From assembly GCF_945906775.1 (NCBI RefSeq), contig NZ_CAMDRE010000001.1:992001-1056000 (forward strand): DNA of 64,000 nt, read 5' to 3'. Both the position numbers and the translations under genes were made by a program. Below, piece by piece: positions 35,593 to 46,352 of this stretch (positions are counted from its first letter, which is position 1; every line of letters begins with the position of its first letter). Under the pieces are notes generated by a model that ran no database searches, had not been told where the DNA came from, and saw only the letters and a list, made by a program, of their open reading frames with translations. The stretch is from Citrobacter sp. Marseille-Q6884. GTDB taxonomy: Bacteria; Pseudomonadota; Gammaproteobacteria; Enterobacterales; Enterobacteriaceae.

Positions 35593-36523
35593 ATTATACT
35601 CTTCTTGGTATGTAATGGTTAATATAGCCGCACAGTGATTTTATTGGGCATTAACACCTGACTTCACTTTAAAATAAGTAACAGACCTGAAGCAGGCCGC
35701 TGATAATAAGCTATGGAAATCTGCTATATCGAATGACATAGTTATTATTGTTTAAAATTTAAACTCATGAGCCCTTCGCTAAGGAAACAATATTGAAAAA
35801 GAATTTTAAATACAAGCGGTAAAAATAAAATGATTAACGTTTTTAAACTAAACCGAATGACTGATGATATATTTATCCTATTTTGTTATTAGCTATTTTC
35901 AATATCCATCTGGAAAGTTATTTTCATCATACAAATGTGCTAACGATAAATTTGTTTCTAATTTACTCTAAAAATAAATGCAACCATCGGTTTTATGTGA
36001 TGAACAGCAAGAATACCGATTTTTTGAATCGTAACGGTAATACTGTGCGAAGACAGATATCGGATACCAGCGCAACATAGAATGTCCATTTTTGGTCTTG
36101 TTTAACGTCGTCTTTTGTCGCGCAAGATACGAAAAAGATAAGCATTATTATATCAATGCCCTCAGTGATGAGAGTATTGATGATGCTGTTCTAAAGTTAT
36201 GTATCAGGCACTCAAGGTCGTTCGCGTCGGGCGTGCGAATGGCGGTATAAGGCCTCTGTAATGAGCACGACAAATGACACGGTGGTGAGCAAACGGCCAA
36301 AAAAGAGATAAGCCATTCCGATCAAAGCACAAAGCATCGCCCACCAAATTACATTTTCTCATCGAGAATGATGATAAATTATCAAACAATGTGCATACCA
36401 CATGGCAATTTCAACAAATTCACATTAGCTGTATTTATCAAAAATGGTTCACCTTAGAAAATCTCAATCGTGACATTGCGCACAAATAGTTAACCTTAAC
36501 CCCAGCCAATCAAGGGGGAAGGC
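35593..36523. other. 931-bp AT-rich gap without a confident gene
   Basis: Between the PilZ/HD-GYP gene and yicG. The first 300 bp are strongly AT-rich and probably hold the promoter of the PilZ gene. From 36041 to 36250 a plus-strand frame without an ATG reads like protein (for example YEKDKHYYINALSDESIDD). On the minus strand a 41-codon hydrophobic frame covers 36212-36337. These may be remnants of decayed genes; nothing is identified firmly. Confidence 0.5.
36212..36337 (-). CDS. Possible 41-residue membrane peptide (uncertain)
   Basis: ATG at 36337, TGA at 36212-36214. The product has a hydrophobic N-terminal two thirds (MLCALIGMAYLFFGRL and then TTVSFVVLITEAL) and a basic tail with HARRERP, a pattern expected of a small single-pass membrane protein. 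A GGTGGG lies 2 nt before the ATG, closer than ideal. It may equally be the end of a decayed gene or chance. No homologue is recognised. Confidence 0.2.
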   Translation of the reverse strand: MLCALIGMAYLFFGRLLTTVSFVVLITEALYRHSHARRERP

Positions 36524-37141
36524 ATGCTGTTACACGTTTTATATTTAATTGGTATTACTGCTGAAGCCATGACAGGTGCGCTTGCAGCGGGTCGTCGCCG
36601 TATGGATACATTTGGCGTCATTATTATTGCCACCGCGACAGCCATCGGCGGCGGATCCGTACGCGACATTCTTCTCGGCCACTATCCGCTTGGCTGGGTA
36701 AAGCATCCTGAGTACGTTATTATCGTAGCGGCCGCAGCAGTACTGACCACGATTATTGCTCCCGTCATGCCCTACCTGCGTAAAATATTCCTCGTACTGG
36801 ATGCGCTAGGCCTCGTGGTCTTCTCTATTATCGGCGCTCAGGTTGCACTGGATATGGGGCATGGCCCGATTATTGCCGTTGTCGCTGCCGTCACTACCGG
36901 TGTCTTTGGTGGTGTATTGCGCGATATGTTCTGCAAACGCATTCCATTAGTGTTCCAGAAAGAACTGTACGCCGGGGTGTCATTTGCCGCTGCCGTGCTT
37001 TACATCGTGCTGCAACATTATGCCTCCAGTCACGATGTGGTGGTTATTTCTACTCTGCTATTTGGTTTCACCGCCCGATTGCTGGCGCTGCGCCTGAAGC
37101 TAGGATTGCCGGTATTCTATTATCGTCATGAAGGCCATTAA
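36524..37141 (+). CDS. yicG: YicG, TRIC-channel (UPF0126) membrane protein
   Basis: 205 residues with about seven hydrophobic segments. The duplicated UPF0126/TRIC motif appears as ATAIGGGSVRDILLG and TTGVFGGVLRDMFC. The prokaryotic family forms trimeric cation channels; the physiological role in enterobacteria is unknown (E. coli YicG has been linked to glycine uptake or tolerance only tentatively). It starts 8 nt after a GGGGGAAGG stretch and overlaps the convergent ligB end by 4 bp. Confidence 0.94.
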   Translation: MLLHVLYLIGITAEAMTGALAAGRRRMDTFGVIIIATATAIGGGSVRDILLGHYPLGWVKHPEYVIIVAAAAVLTTIIAPVMPYLRKIFLVLDALGLVVFSIIGAQVALDMGHGPIIAVVAAVTTGVFGGVLRDMFCKRIPLVFQKELYAGVSFAAAVLYIVLQHYASSHDVVVISTLLFGFTARLLALRLKLGLPVFYYRHEGH

Positions 37142-38817
37142 GGCATAAAACCCGTAATACGCTGAGCAGCCAGCCAGTTGCTCAGCGCTATGATCTCCCG
37201 ATTCTCCAGCCACTGAACCACCAGCCGCACCCGACGCGCGCCCATTGACGGAAGCTGTTGCCAGCCCTTTTCATCACGCCCCCGCAATTGACGCCAGGCG
37301 CTATCACGGCTGGTATTCAGGGTTGCCTGTGTTAATGGAACCCCCATCGCAACAACCCAGCGCGTAAACGGGAGATGGCGAGACTGATTGAACTGATGCC
37401 ACAGCTTCCCTCCCCGGTTTATCCCAAATGTGGACTGAAGTTGAGCCTGAGTTAGCGTGAGCCAGGAAAAGATATGCTCCAGTCGATACACCCGATGGAG
37501 CTCCCGCCAACCCGCCTCACCGATGCCCTCCAATCCCAGCACGTCTTTTGCGCCGAGCCCAACCAGCCTTGCCACAAACTGCTCCTGGCATTCCGGTGTT
37601 GCATAAAAACAGGTCAGTGAGTTAAAGCGATTGTCTGGTGGAGTGGGTTTAGTACGTTGAGTGCTACGCCAGACAACATCGTCTATACGAGGAATGCCCT
37701 GCCCGGCCAGGCTAACCAGAATATGGTCACCTGGCGCGATATCCCATTCGTTCCAGCGCCGTACAGAGCCAATATTGACACGCTGTACGCGTTTATCATC
37801 CAGCGTAACGGGAGCCAGCAACGCAACGACGGCAATCTTTCCACTCTTACCGACGGAAAATTGAATCCCTGTGACCTCAGACACCCGCGCTACCGGAGGA
37901 TATTTCCATGCAGCCAGCCAGTCTCCCTGCCCAGGTAACCAGTGTCGCGCTTCCGGTTCGCTCTCTGCTCTTACGACCACTCCGTCCGTCACGAAGGGTA
38001 AGGCAGAATTCCACCAGTTTGTGCGGGCATGCTCGACCTCATCCGCATTTTTTACAGCCTGAGTATATTGCTGGGTCAGGCCGAATCCTGCATCCGCAAG
38101 CTGCTGCAACCTTTCTCGCATCACCGCCGGACCGTCGGGCCACGCCCAGATAAAAATAGCCAAAGAGCGTAGCGATTCTGGATTATCCTGCCGCATCATA
38201 ATCCCAGCCGCTTTTGCGCGAGCATTCATTCCGCCGCTTTTTTGCTGGATATGTCCGCTTCGTTGTAAAAATATCTCGCCCTGCAACGTACTGTTAGCAA
38301 GCAGACCTTTAGTGGTTCGTGGTATTGACGGGATCTGGCGCACCTTGCTCGTCCAGTCTTCTCCTGTTAACCCATTGCCGCGACTGATGGCTCTGACCAG
38401 CTTGCCGTCCCGATAGACCAACGTAACCGCGACGCCGTCCACCTTCGGCTGCACCCAGAGATCGCAACGATTACGCATCCACTGCCGCACCTCTTGTTTA
38501 TCGGCAAGTTTGCGGACACCCGTATGAGGAACGGGGTGTGATGCCGTCCCGCTTATCGGTGGCGCAGACAGATCCGTAGATGAATTCTCGCCAAAACAGC
38601 GCTGCCATTGGATGAGTTGTGCATTGAGCTGGTCATAAACACTATCGTCTACGACACTGATGCCTTGCTTCCAGTAGCTGTCATTCCACTGTGTTATCTG
38701 CTGTTGTAGCCGTGATATTTCCTCGCTTGCCCGGACAGGCGACCAGACAGGACAAACCGCCCAGGCAGGCAAATGCCATACCAGTAAAATAAGCCCGATG
38801 CATTTCCATAGCCTCAT
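37138..38817 (-). CDS. ligB: NAD-dependent DNA ligase LigB
   Basis: 559 residues from ATG 38817, close to E. coli LigB (560). A hydrophobic N-terminus ending at AWA resembles a signal peptide, a known oddity of this family. The adenylation lysine is Lys125 in WVQPKVDGVA; SRGNGLTGEDW and LQGEIFLQR follow, then the OB fold (VNIGSVRRWNEWDIAPGD) and helix-hairpin-helix repeats. The zinc finger and BRCT of LigA are missing, as usual. Its cellular role is unclear. Convergent with yicG. Confidence 0.93.
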   Translation of the reverse strand: MRLWKCIGLILLVWHLPAWAVCPVWSPVRASEEISRLQQQITQWNDSYWKQGISVVDDSVYDQLNAQLIQWQRCFGENSSTDLSAPPISGTASHPVPHTGVRKLADKQEVRQWMRNRCDLWVQPKVDGVAVTLVYRDGKLVRAISRGNGLTGEDWTSKVRQIPSIPRTTKGLLANSTLQGEIFLQRSGHIQQKSGGMNARAKAAGIMMRQDNPESLRSLAIFIWAWPDGPAVMRERLQQLADAGFGLTQQYTQAVKNADEVEHARTNWWNSALPFVTDGVVVRAESEPEARHWLPGQGDWLAAWKYPPVARVSEVTGIQFSVGKSGKIAVVALLAPVTLDDKRVQRVNIGSVRRWNEWDIAPGDHILVSLAGQGIPRIDDVVWRSTQRTKPTPPDNRFNSLTCFYATPECQEQFVARLVGLGAKDVLGLEGIGEAGWRELHRVYRLEHIFSWLTLTQAQLQSTFGINRGGKLWHQFNQSRHLPFTRWVVAMGVPLTQATLNTSRDSAWRQLRGRDEKGWQQLPSMGARRVRLVVQWLENREIIALSNWLAAQRITGFMP

Positions 38818-38909
38818 TACCGCCTCCGCTGAACATTGTGTTGCCCGGCAGATATAGCGCAAAGCGTGATGGAAACAGAGCGGCAAAAAATCATCATGCG
38901 AACGGCTTT

Positions 38910-38943
38910 CCAGGGATTTTTACTTTTTGCAGTAAATCCCTGG
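38910..38943. repeat. Inverted repeat between ligB and gmk
   Basis: CCAGGGATTT (38910-38919) is exactly complementary to AAATCCCTGG (38934-38943), and further pairing (TACT with AGTA) extends the hairpin inward. It lies in the divergent ligB/gmk intergenic region about 135 bp before gmk. It is too far from either gene end to be an ordinary terminator. Confidence 0.45.
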
Positions 38944-39069
38944 TAAAAGAGGAAACAGGTACGCAAAACGCAATAATCATGCGCAAAAAGTGTGACAAAG
39001 GCTACGTCGCAAAGCGGCTACGTGTATAATAAGCCCGTATGTAGGCTCTCTTTCGACAATCACATACAT

Positions 39070-39702
<633 letters not shown>

Positions 39703-39756
39703 ACCCACATTCAGTATCATGCCCAGTCATTTCTTCACCTGTGGAGCATTTTAAGT

Positions 39757-40032
39757 ATGGCACGCGTAACTGTTCAGGACGCTGTAGAGAAAATTGGTAA
39801 CCGTTTTGACCTGGTACTGGTCGCCGCGCGTCGCGCTCGTCAGATGCAGGTAGGCGGAAAGGATCCGCTCGTACCGGAAGAAAACGATAAAACTACCGTT
39901 ATCGCGCTGCGCGAAATCGAAGAAGGTCTGATTAACAACCAGATCCTCGACGTGCGTGAGCGCCAGGAACAGCAAGAGCAGGAAGCCGCTGAATTACAAG
40001 CCGTTACCGCTATTGCTGAAGGTCGTCGTTAA
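39757..40032 (+). CDS. rpoZ: RNA polymerase omega subunit
   Basis: 91 residues, identical in length to E. coli omega. [20 protein letters not shown] at the N-terminus and [19 protein letters not shown] sequence in the middle identify it. Omega assists assembly of beta prime and forms part of ppGpp site 1. It is 54 nt after gmk and 18 nt before spoT. Confidence 0.98.
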
Positions 40033-40050
40033 TCACAAAGCGGGTCGCCC

Positions 40051-42162
40051 TTGTATCTGTTTGAAAGCCTGAATCAGCTGATTCAAAACTACCTGCCGGA
40101 AGACCAGATTAAGCGTCTTCGGCAGGCGTATCTCGTTGCACGTGACGCTCACGAGGGCCAGACACGTTCAAGCGGTGAACCTTATATCACGCACCCGGTA
40201 GCGGTCGCCTGCATTCTGGCCGAGATGAAACTCGACTACGAAACGCTGATGGCTGCCCTGCTGCATGATGTGATTGAAGATACCCCCGCTACCTACCAGG
40301 ACATGGAACAGCTTTTTGGTAAAAGCGTTGCTGAGCTGGTAGAAGGGGTATCGAAGCTTGATAAGCTGAAGTTTCGCGATAAGAAAGAGGCCCAGGCCGA
40401 AAACTTTCGCAAGATGATTATGGCGATGGTGCAGGATATCCGCGTCATTCTCATCAAACTTGCCGACCGTACTCATAATATGCGCACGCTGGGCTCATTA
40501 CGCCCGGATAAACGTCGTCGTATTGCCCGTGAAACCCTCGAAATCTACAGTCCGCTGGCCCACCGTTTAGGTATTCATCACATTAAAACTGAGCTGGAAG
40601 AGCTGGGTTTTGAAGCGCTATACCCGAACCGCTATCGCGTGATTAAAGAAGTGGTTAAAGCCGCTCGCGGCAACCGCAAAGAGATGATCCAGAAAATCCT
40701 CTCTGAAATCGAAGGGCGTTTACAGGAGGCGGGCATTCCGTGTCGCGTAAGCGGTCGCGAGAAGCACCTGTACTCGATCTACTGCAAGATGGTACTCAAA
40801 GAGCAGCGTTTTCACTCCATTATGGATATCTACGCTTTCCGCGTTATCGTCCATGACTCTGATACCTGCTATCGCGTACTTGGTCAGATGCACAGCCTGT
40901 ACAAACCCCGTCCTGGTCGCGTTAAAGACTATATCGCTATTCCGAAAGCGAACGGATATCAGTCCTTACACACCTCAATGATCGGCCCGCACGGTGTTCC
41001 GGTTGAAGTACAAATTCGTACTGAAGACATGGATCAAATGGCGGAGATGGGGGTTGCTGCACACTGGGCATACAAAGAGCACGGCGAAACCAGTACCACG
41101 GCACAAATCCGCGCCCAGCGCTGGATGCAAAGCTTACTGGAACTGCAACAGAGTGCCGGTAGCTCATTTGAATTTATTGAAAGCGTCAAATCTGATCTCT
41201 TCCCGGATGAGATTTATGTTTTCACACCGGAAGGGCGAATTGTTGAACTGCCTGCCGGTGCGACGCCTGTTGACTTCGCTTACGCCGTGCACACCGATAT
41301 CGGTCATGCCTGTGTAGGTGCGCGCGTTGACAGGCAGCCTTACCCGCTTTCACAGCCGCTGTTTAGCGGTCAGACCGTTGAAATCATCACCGCGCCGGGC
41401 GCTCGTCCCAATGCGGCATGGCTCAACTTTGTCGTCAGTTCGAAAGCACGCGCCAAAATTCGCCAGTTGCTGAAAAACCTCAAGCGCGATGATTCCGTCA
41501 GTCTGGGTCGTCGTCTGCTCAACCATGCCTTAGGCGGTAGCCGTAAGCTGGCTGAGATCCCGCAAGAAAGCATCCAGCGTGAGCTTGAGCGCATGAAGCT
41601 CGCCACGCTTGACGATCTGTTAGCGGAAATCGGCCTCGGGAACGCCATGAGCGTGGTGGTGGCGAAAAACCTTCAGCAGGGTGACGCGTCGGCAAATGCC
41701 CCAGCGCAATCCGGTCATGGACATCTGCCCATTAAAGGCGCAGATGGTGTGCTCATCACCTTCGCGAAATGCTGTCGCCCGATTCCTGGCGATCCGATCA
41801 TTGCCCATGTCAGTCCAGGTAAAGGTCTGGTTATCCACCATGAATCCTGCCGTAACATCCGTGGCTACCAGAAAGAGCCTGAGAAGTTTATGGCAGTAGA
41901 GTGGGATAAAGAAACAGAGCAGGAATTTATCACCGAAATTAAGGTGGACATGTTTAACCATCAGGGTGCGCTGGCGAACCTGACGGCGGCAATCAACACA
42001 ACCACCTCCAATATTCAAAGTCTGAATACTGAAGAGAAAGATGGCCGCGTCTATAGCGCCTTTATTCGCCTGACCGCGCGCGATCGTGTGCACCTTGCGA
42101 ATATCATGCGCAAAATCCGTGTCATGCCGGACGTGATAAAAGTCACCCGTAACAGAAACTAG
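40051..42162 (+). CDS. spoT: Bifunctional (p)ppGpp synthetase/hydrolase SpoT
   Basis: 703 residues from a TTG start (40051), one longer than E. coli SpoT. The order is: HD hydrolase domain with His72-Asp73 (LLHDVIEDTP), synthetase domain with the GYQSLHTSMIGP region, TGS domain (about 385-450, EIYVFTPEGRIVELPAGATPVDFAYAVHTD in pieces), helical and CC domains (FAKCCRPIPGDPI), and a C-terminal ACT domain. It mainly degrades ppGpp and makes it during some starvations. The weak TTG start limits expression. Confidence 0.97.
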   Translation: MYLFESLNQLIQNYLPEDQIKRLRQAYLVARDAHEGQTRSSGEPYITHPVAVACILAEMKLDYETLMAALLHDVIEDTPATYQDMEQLFGKSVAELVEGVSKLDKLKFRDKKEAQAENFRKMIMAMVQDIRVILIKLADRTHNMRTLGSLRPDKRRRIARETLEIYSPLAHRLGIHHIKTELEELGFEALYPNRYRVIKEVVKAARGNRKEMIQKILSEIEGRLQEAGIPCRVSGREKHLYSIYCKMVLKEQRFHSIMDIYAFRVIVHDSDTCYRVLGQMHSLYKPRPGRVKDYIAIPKANGYQSLHTSMIGPHGVPVEVQIRTEDMDQMAEMGVAAHWAYKEHGETSTTAQIRAQRWMQSLLELQQSAGSSFEFIESVKSDLFPDEIYVFTPEGRIVELPAGATPVDFAYAVHTDIGHACVGARVDRQPYPLSQPLFSGQTVEIITAPGARPNAAWLNFVVSSKARAKIRQLLKNLKRDDSVSLGRRLLNHALGGSRKLAEIPQESIQRELERMKLATLDDLLAEIGLGNAMSVVVAKNLQQGDASANAPAQSGHGHLPIKGADGVLITFAKCCRPIPGDPIIAHVSPGKGLVIHHESCRNIRGYQKEPEKFMAVEWDKETEQEFITEIKVDMFNHQGALANLTAAINTTTSNIQSLNTEEKDGRVYSAFIRLTARDRVHLANIMRKIRVMPDVIKVTRNRN

Positions 42163-42166
42163 CCTT

Positions 42167-42856
42167 ATGAATGAACAGCGCTATGCACGTATCCGCGAGA
42201 TGCTCGCGCGTCGTCAGCCAGATCTGACCGTCTGCATGGAGCAGGTCCATAAACCTCATAACGTTTCTGCGATCATTCGTACTGCAGATGCTGTCGGTGT
42301 GCATGAAGTTCACGCCGTCTGGCCGGGTAGCCGCATGCGCACCATGGCCTCATCTGCTGCGGGCAGCAACAGTTGGGTGCAGGTAAAAACTCACCCTACC
42401 ATTAGCGATGCGGTTACGCATTTAAAAAGCCAGGGCATGCAGATTCTGGCCACGCATCTCTCTGATAAAGCCGTCGATTTCCGCGAGATTGATTACACGC
42501 GACCAACCTGCATTCTGATGGGCCAGGAGAAAACCGGCATTACTCAGGAAGCTCTCGCACTGGCGGATCAGGACATCATCATCCCCATGATTGGCATGGT
42601 GCAGTCGCTGAATGTCTCCGTCGCCTCGGCACTTATTCTGTACGAAGCACAGCGCCAACGGCAAAATGCCGGGATGTACCTGCGAGAAAACAGCATGCTG
42701 CCGGAAGATGAACAGCAGCGCTTGTTATTTGAGGGGGGTTATCCGGTGCTGGCAAATGTGGCTAAGCGTAAAGGCCTCCCCTACCCCCACGTGAATACGC
42801 AGGGCGAAATTGAAGCCGATGCAACGTGGTGGGCCACCATGCAATCTGCGAGATAA
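42167..42856 (+). CDS. trmH: tRNA (guanosine-18-2'-O)-methyltransferase
   Basis: 229 residues, as in E. coli TrmH (SpoU). This SPOUT enzyme methylates the ribose of G18 in the D-loop of tRNAs. Motif 1 NVSAIIRTADAVGVHEV, motif 2 LMGQEKTGI and motif 3 IPMIGMVQSLNVSVASALILYEA form the trefoil-knot SAM site. It begins 4 nt after the spoT stop and ends 5 nt before recG. Confidence 0.96.
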   Translation: MNEQRYARIREMLARRQPDLTVCMEQVHKPHNVSAIIRTADAVGVHEVHAVWPGSRMRTMASSAAGSNSWVQVKTHPTISDAVTHLKSQGMQILATHLSDKAVDFREIDYTRPTCILMGQEKTGITQEALALADQDIIIPMIGMVQSLNVSVASALILYEAQRQRQNAGMYLRENSMLPEDEQQRLLFEGGYPVLANVAKRKGLPYPHVNTQGEIEADATWWATMQSAR

Positions 42857-42861
42857 ACGCG

Positions 42862-44943
42862 ATGAAAGGCCGTTTACTGGATGCCATTCCACTCAACTCT
42901 CTGACGGGGGTTGGCGCAGCACAAAGCAGTAAACTGGCAAAAATTGGCCTGCACACCGTTCAGGACCTCCTGCTACATCTTCCCCTGCGCTACGAAGACC
43001 GCACACATCTTTATCCCATTGGTGAACTGCTGCCAGGCGTTTATGCCACCGTTGAAGGTGAAGTGCTGAACTGCAACATCACCTTCGGTGGTCGCCGAAT
43101 GATGACCTGCCAGATAAGCGACGGTTCCGGCATTCTGACAATGCGTTTCTTCAATTTCAGCGCGGCGATGAAAAACAGTCTTGCGACAGGGCGGCGAGTA
43201 CTGGCGTATGGCGAAGCAAAGCGCGGGAAGTATGGCGCAGAGATGATCCACCCGGAGTACCGCGTTCAGGGCGATCTCAGCACTCCGGAACTGCAGGAGA
43301 CACTCACGCCAGTGTATCCGACGACCGAAGGCGTTAAGCAGGCAACGCTGCGTAAACTGACCGATCAGGCTCTGGATCTGCTCGATACCTGCGCCATTGC
43401 TGAACTGCTACCGCCAGAACTGTTACAGGGCATGATGAGTCTGCCGGAAGCTTTGCGCACGCTGCACCGTCCGCCACCGTCACTCCAGCTCAGCGACCTC
43501 GAAACCGGACAACACCCGGCGCAGCGACGCCTGATACTTGAAGAACTCCTGGCACACAACCTCAGCATGCTGGCATTACGCGCCGGGGCGCAGCGTTTTC
43601 ATGCTCAGCCGCTTGGCGCTAACGATACCCTGAAAAACCAACTGCTTGCCGCACTACCGTTCAAACCGACCGGCGCACAGGCGCGTGTTGTCGCCGAGAT
43701 TGAACGCGATATGGCGCTGGATGTGCCGATGATGCGTCTGGTGCAGGGTGATGTCGGTTCCGGTAAAACGCTGGTCGCCGCGCTCGCCGCCCTACGGGCT
43801 ATCGCACATGGCAAACAGGTCGCGCTGATGGCGCCGACTGAACTGCTGGCCGAACAGCATGCGAATAACTTCCGAAACTGGTTTGCTCCTCTGGGCATTG
43901 AAGTGGGCTGGCTGGCCGGTAAGCAGAAAGGCAAAGCACGTCTTGCTCAGCAGGAGGCTATCGCCAGCGGACACGTGCAGATGATTGTCGGTACGCATGC
44001 GATTTTCCAGGAGCAGGTTCAGTTCAACGGCCTGGCGCTGGTTATCATCGACGAACAGCACCGCTTTGGCGTTCACCAGCGTCTGGCGCTGTGGGAAAAG
44101 GGCCAGCAACAGGGGTTCCATCCGCATCAGCTGATCATGACCGCCACGCCGATCCCCCGCACGCTGGCCATGACTGCCTATGCCGATCTCGATACCTCCG
44201 TCATTGACGAACTGCCTCCGGGTCGTACGCCGGTCACCACCGTCGCCATCCCGGACACCCGACGCAGCGACATTATTGACCGCGTGCGCAACGCCTGCAC
44301 TCACGAAGGGCGTCAGGCGTACTGGGTGTGTACGTTGATTGAAGAGTCTGACCTCTTAGAAGCTCAGGCAGCAGAGGCCACGTGGGAAGAGCTTAAGCTG
44401 GCCTTGCCGGAACTCAAGGTTGGGCTGGTGCACGGTCGAATGAAACCTGCCGAGAAGCAGTCTGTGATGGCCGCCTTCAAACAGGGCGAGCTGCATCTGC
44501 TGGTTGCCACCACGGTGATTGAAGTGGGCGTCGATGTGCCAAACGCCAGCCTGATGATTATAGAAAACCCGGAGCGCTTAGGTCTGGCTCAGCTGCACCA
44601 GTTGCGCGGTCGCGTGGGTCGTGGCGCAGTGGCCTCCCATTGCGTCCTGCTCTACAAATCCCCCCTGTCCAAAACCGCACAGAAGCGTCTGCAAGTGCTG
44701 CGGGACAGCAACGATGGCTTTGTTATTGCGCAAAAAGATCTGGAGATCCGCGGCCCAGGTGAACTGTTAGGGACGCGTCAAACGGGAACAGCAGAGTTCA
44801 AAGTGGCGGACTTACTGCGCGATCAGGCCATAATCCCCGAAGTTCAACGCATTGCACGCCATATTCACGAACGTTATCCACAGCAGGCGGTGGCGCTTAT
44901 TGAACGCTGGATGCCGGAAACAGAGCGCTATTCCAACGCATAA
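42862..44943 (+). CDS. recG: ATP-dependent DNA helicase RecG
   Basis: 693 residues from ATG 42862 (MKGRLLDAIPLNSLTGVG). It remodels stalled replication forks and branched DNA. The N-terminal wedge (OB) domain covers about 1-150 (YATVEGEVLNC, GGRRMMTC). Helicase motifs are QGDVGSGKT (Walker A), IIDEQHRFG (DEQH box), TATPIPRT and QLRGRVGRG. The C-terminal end ERYSNA matches E. coli. It is the last gene of the gmk operon. Confidence 0.97.
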   Translation: MKGRLLDAIPLNSLTGVGAAQSSKLAKIGLHTVQDLLLHLPLRYEDRTHLYPIGELLPGVYATVEGEVLNCNITFGGRRMMTCQISDGSGILTMRFFNFSAAMKNSLATGRRVLAYGEAKRGKYGAEMIHPEYRVQGDLSTPELQETLTPVYPTTEGVKQATLRKLTDQALDLLDTCAIAELLPPELLQGMMSLPEALRTLHRPPPSLQLSDLETGQHPAQRRLILEELLAHNLSMLALRAGAQRFHAQPLGANDTLKNQLLAALPFKPTGAQARVVAEIERDMALDVPMMRLVQGDVGSGKTLVAALAALRAIAHGKQVALMAPTELLAEQHANNFRNWFAPLGIEVGWLAGKQKGKARLAQQEAIASGHVQMIVGTHAIFQEQVQFNGLALVIIDEQHRFGVHQRLALWEKGQQQGFHPHQLIMTATPIPRTLAMTAYADLDTSVIDELPPGRTPVTTVAIPDTRRSDIIDRVRNACTHEGRQAYWVCTLIEESDLLEAQAAEATWEELKLALPELKVGLVHGRMKPAEKQSVMAAFKQGELHLLVATTVIEVGVDVPNASLMIIENPERLGLAQLHQLRGRVGRGAVASHCVLLYKSPLSKTAQKRLQVLRDSNDGFVIAQKDLEIRGPGELLGTRQTGTAEFKVADLLRDQAIIPEVQRIARHIHERYPQQAVALIERWMPETERYSNA

Positions 44944-44956
44944 CTGACCCATAGCG

Positions 44957-44978
44957 GCGGCGGTTATCACACCGCCGC
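44957..44978. terminator. G+C-rich hairpin between recG and gltS
   Basis: GCGGCGGT (44957-44964) and ACCGCCGC (44971-44978) form a perfect 8-bp stem with a 6-nt loop between the convergent recG and gltS ends. The T-rich stretch after it (CCTTTATTG) is short. It probably ends recG transcription. Confidence 0.55.
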
Positions 44979-44985
44979 ACCGCCT

Positions 44986-46191
44986 TTATTGCGCAAAAAT
45001 GGGCAACAGCAGATACAGCTTAATCACCAGCGCATTGACGATATCGATAAAGAACGCCCCCACCATCGGCACCACCAGAAACGCCATATGTGACGGACCA
45101 AATCGCTCAGTGATCGCCTGCATGTTGGCAATCGCCGTCGGCGTTGCGCCAAGCCCAAAACCACAGTGCCCGGCCGCCAGCACCGCAGCATCGTAGTTCT
45201 TACCCATCATGCGCCAGGTGACGAAAATGGCGTACAGCGCCATGAAAATCGTCTGCACGACAAGGATGGCCAACATCGGCAGCGCCAGCGAAGCCAGCTC
45301 CCACAGTTTCAGGCTCATCAGCGCCATCGCCAGGAACAGCGACAAACTCACGTTACCCAACACTGAAACCGCGCGCTCAAACACCCGATAAAAGCCCATT
45401 AACGCCAGGCCATTGCTCAGGATCACCCCGACAAACAACACGCAGACGAAAGTCGGCAGTTCCAGCACCGTCCCCACCAGCAATTGCGCAACGATTTTTC
45501 CGACCGTCAGACAGATAGCAATCAGCGCGATGGTTTCAATCAGCACCAGAGAGGTGATCATGCGCCCGACATCCGGCTTTTCAAACGCGGTAGGCACCGC
45601 CTGATCGTCTGGCATCCCGTCAGGCGTCGTGGAGTGCTTAACCAGATAACGCGCCACCGGGCCGCCAATCAACCCGCCCAGCACCAGGCCGAACGTTGCA
45701 CACGCCATCGCCACTTCCGTGGCATTGGTGAATCCATAACGTTCAATAAACAGTTTACTCCACGCCGCACCCGTTCCATGACCGCCGGAGAGCGTGATAG
45801 AGCCCGCAATCAGCCCCATCAGTGGGTCAAGACCCAGCAGGCTCGCCATCCCAATACCAATGGCGTTTTGCATTAACAGCAGGCCGACAACAACGATCAA
45901 AAACACCCCCACCACGCGGCCACCGGCTCGCAGACTGGCGATGTTGGCATTGAGACCGATTGTGGCGAAGAACGCCAGCATCAACGGATCGCGCAACGTC
46001 ATATCGAAGTTCACTTCCCAGCCCATGCTTTTTTTCAGCACCAGCAGTGCGATTGCTACCAGCAATCCGCCCGCGACAGGCTCGGGAATCGTATATTTTT
46101 TCAGGAAGGGAACAGACTGGACGAGCTTACGCCCCAGCAGCAACACCAGGGTTGCAGCAACCAGTGTTGATAAAGTATCGAGGTAAAACAT
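44986..46191 (-). CDS. gltS: Sodium/glutamate symporter GltS
   Basis: 401 residues from ATG 46191, supported by GGAG 7 nt upstream. It is a sodium-coupled glutamate transporter of the ESS family with about ten membrane segments arranged as two inverted halves. The paired re-entrant loop motifs are SGGHGTGAAW and HCGFGLGATPTAIANM. It is divergent from xanP with 228 bp between. Confidence 0.96.
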   Translation of the reverse strand: MFYLDTLSTLVAATLVLLLGRKLVQSVPFLKKYTIPEPVAGGLLVAIALLVLKKSMGWEVNFDMTLRDPLMLAFFATIGLNANIASLRAGGRVVGVFLIVVVGLLLMQNAIGIGMASLLGLDPLMGLIAGSITLSGGHGTGAAWSKLFIERYGFTNATEVAMACATFGLVLGGLIGGPVARYLVKHSTTPDGMPDDQAVPTAFEKPDVGRMITSLVLIETIALIAICLTVGKIVAQLLVGTVLELPTFVCVLFVGVILSNGLALMGFYRVFERAVSVLGNVSLSLFLAMALMSLKLWELASLALPMLAILVVQTIFMALYAIFVTWRMMGKNYDAAVLAAGHCGFGLGATPTAIANMQAITERFGPSHMAFLVVPMVGAFFIDIVNALVIKLYLLLPIFAQ

Positions 46192-46352
46192 ATACAGCTC
46201 CATTAGTGCGCTTCTCGAATCTACTACGCACGATTCATTCCAGGTCTATTTTTAGCTCTTAATGAGTTATCGGGGTGGATTTTAAGCAGAAAATGATGAA
46301 AAGTTATATAAAAATGTTTGTTTATCCGTTTTAAATATTAAGAATACCTGCT

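Noticed and set aside
35883..36080. 65-codon plus-strand frame in the yicC-yicG gap
   Set aside because: No Shine-Dalgarno, very AT-driven composition and no recognisable similarity; treated as chance.
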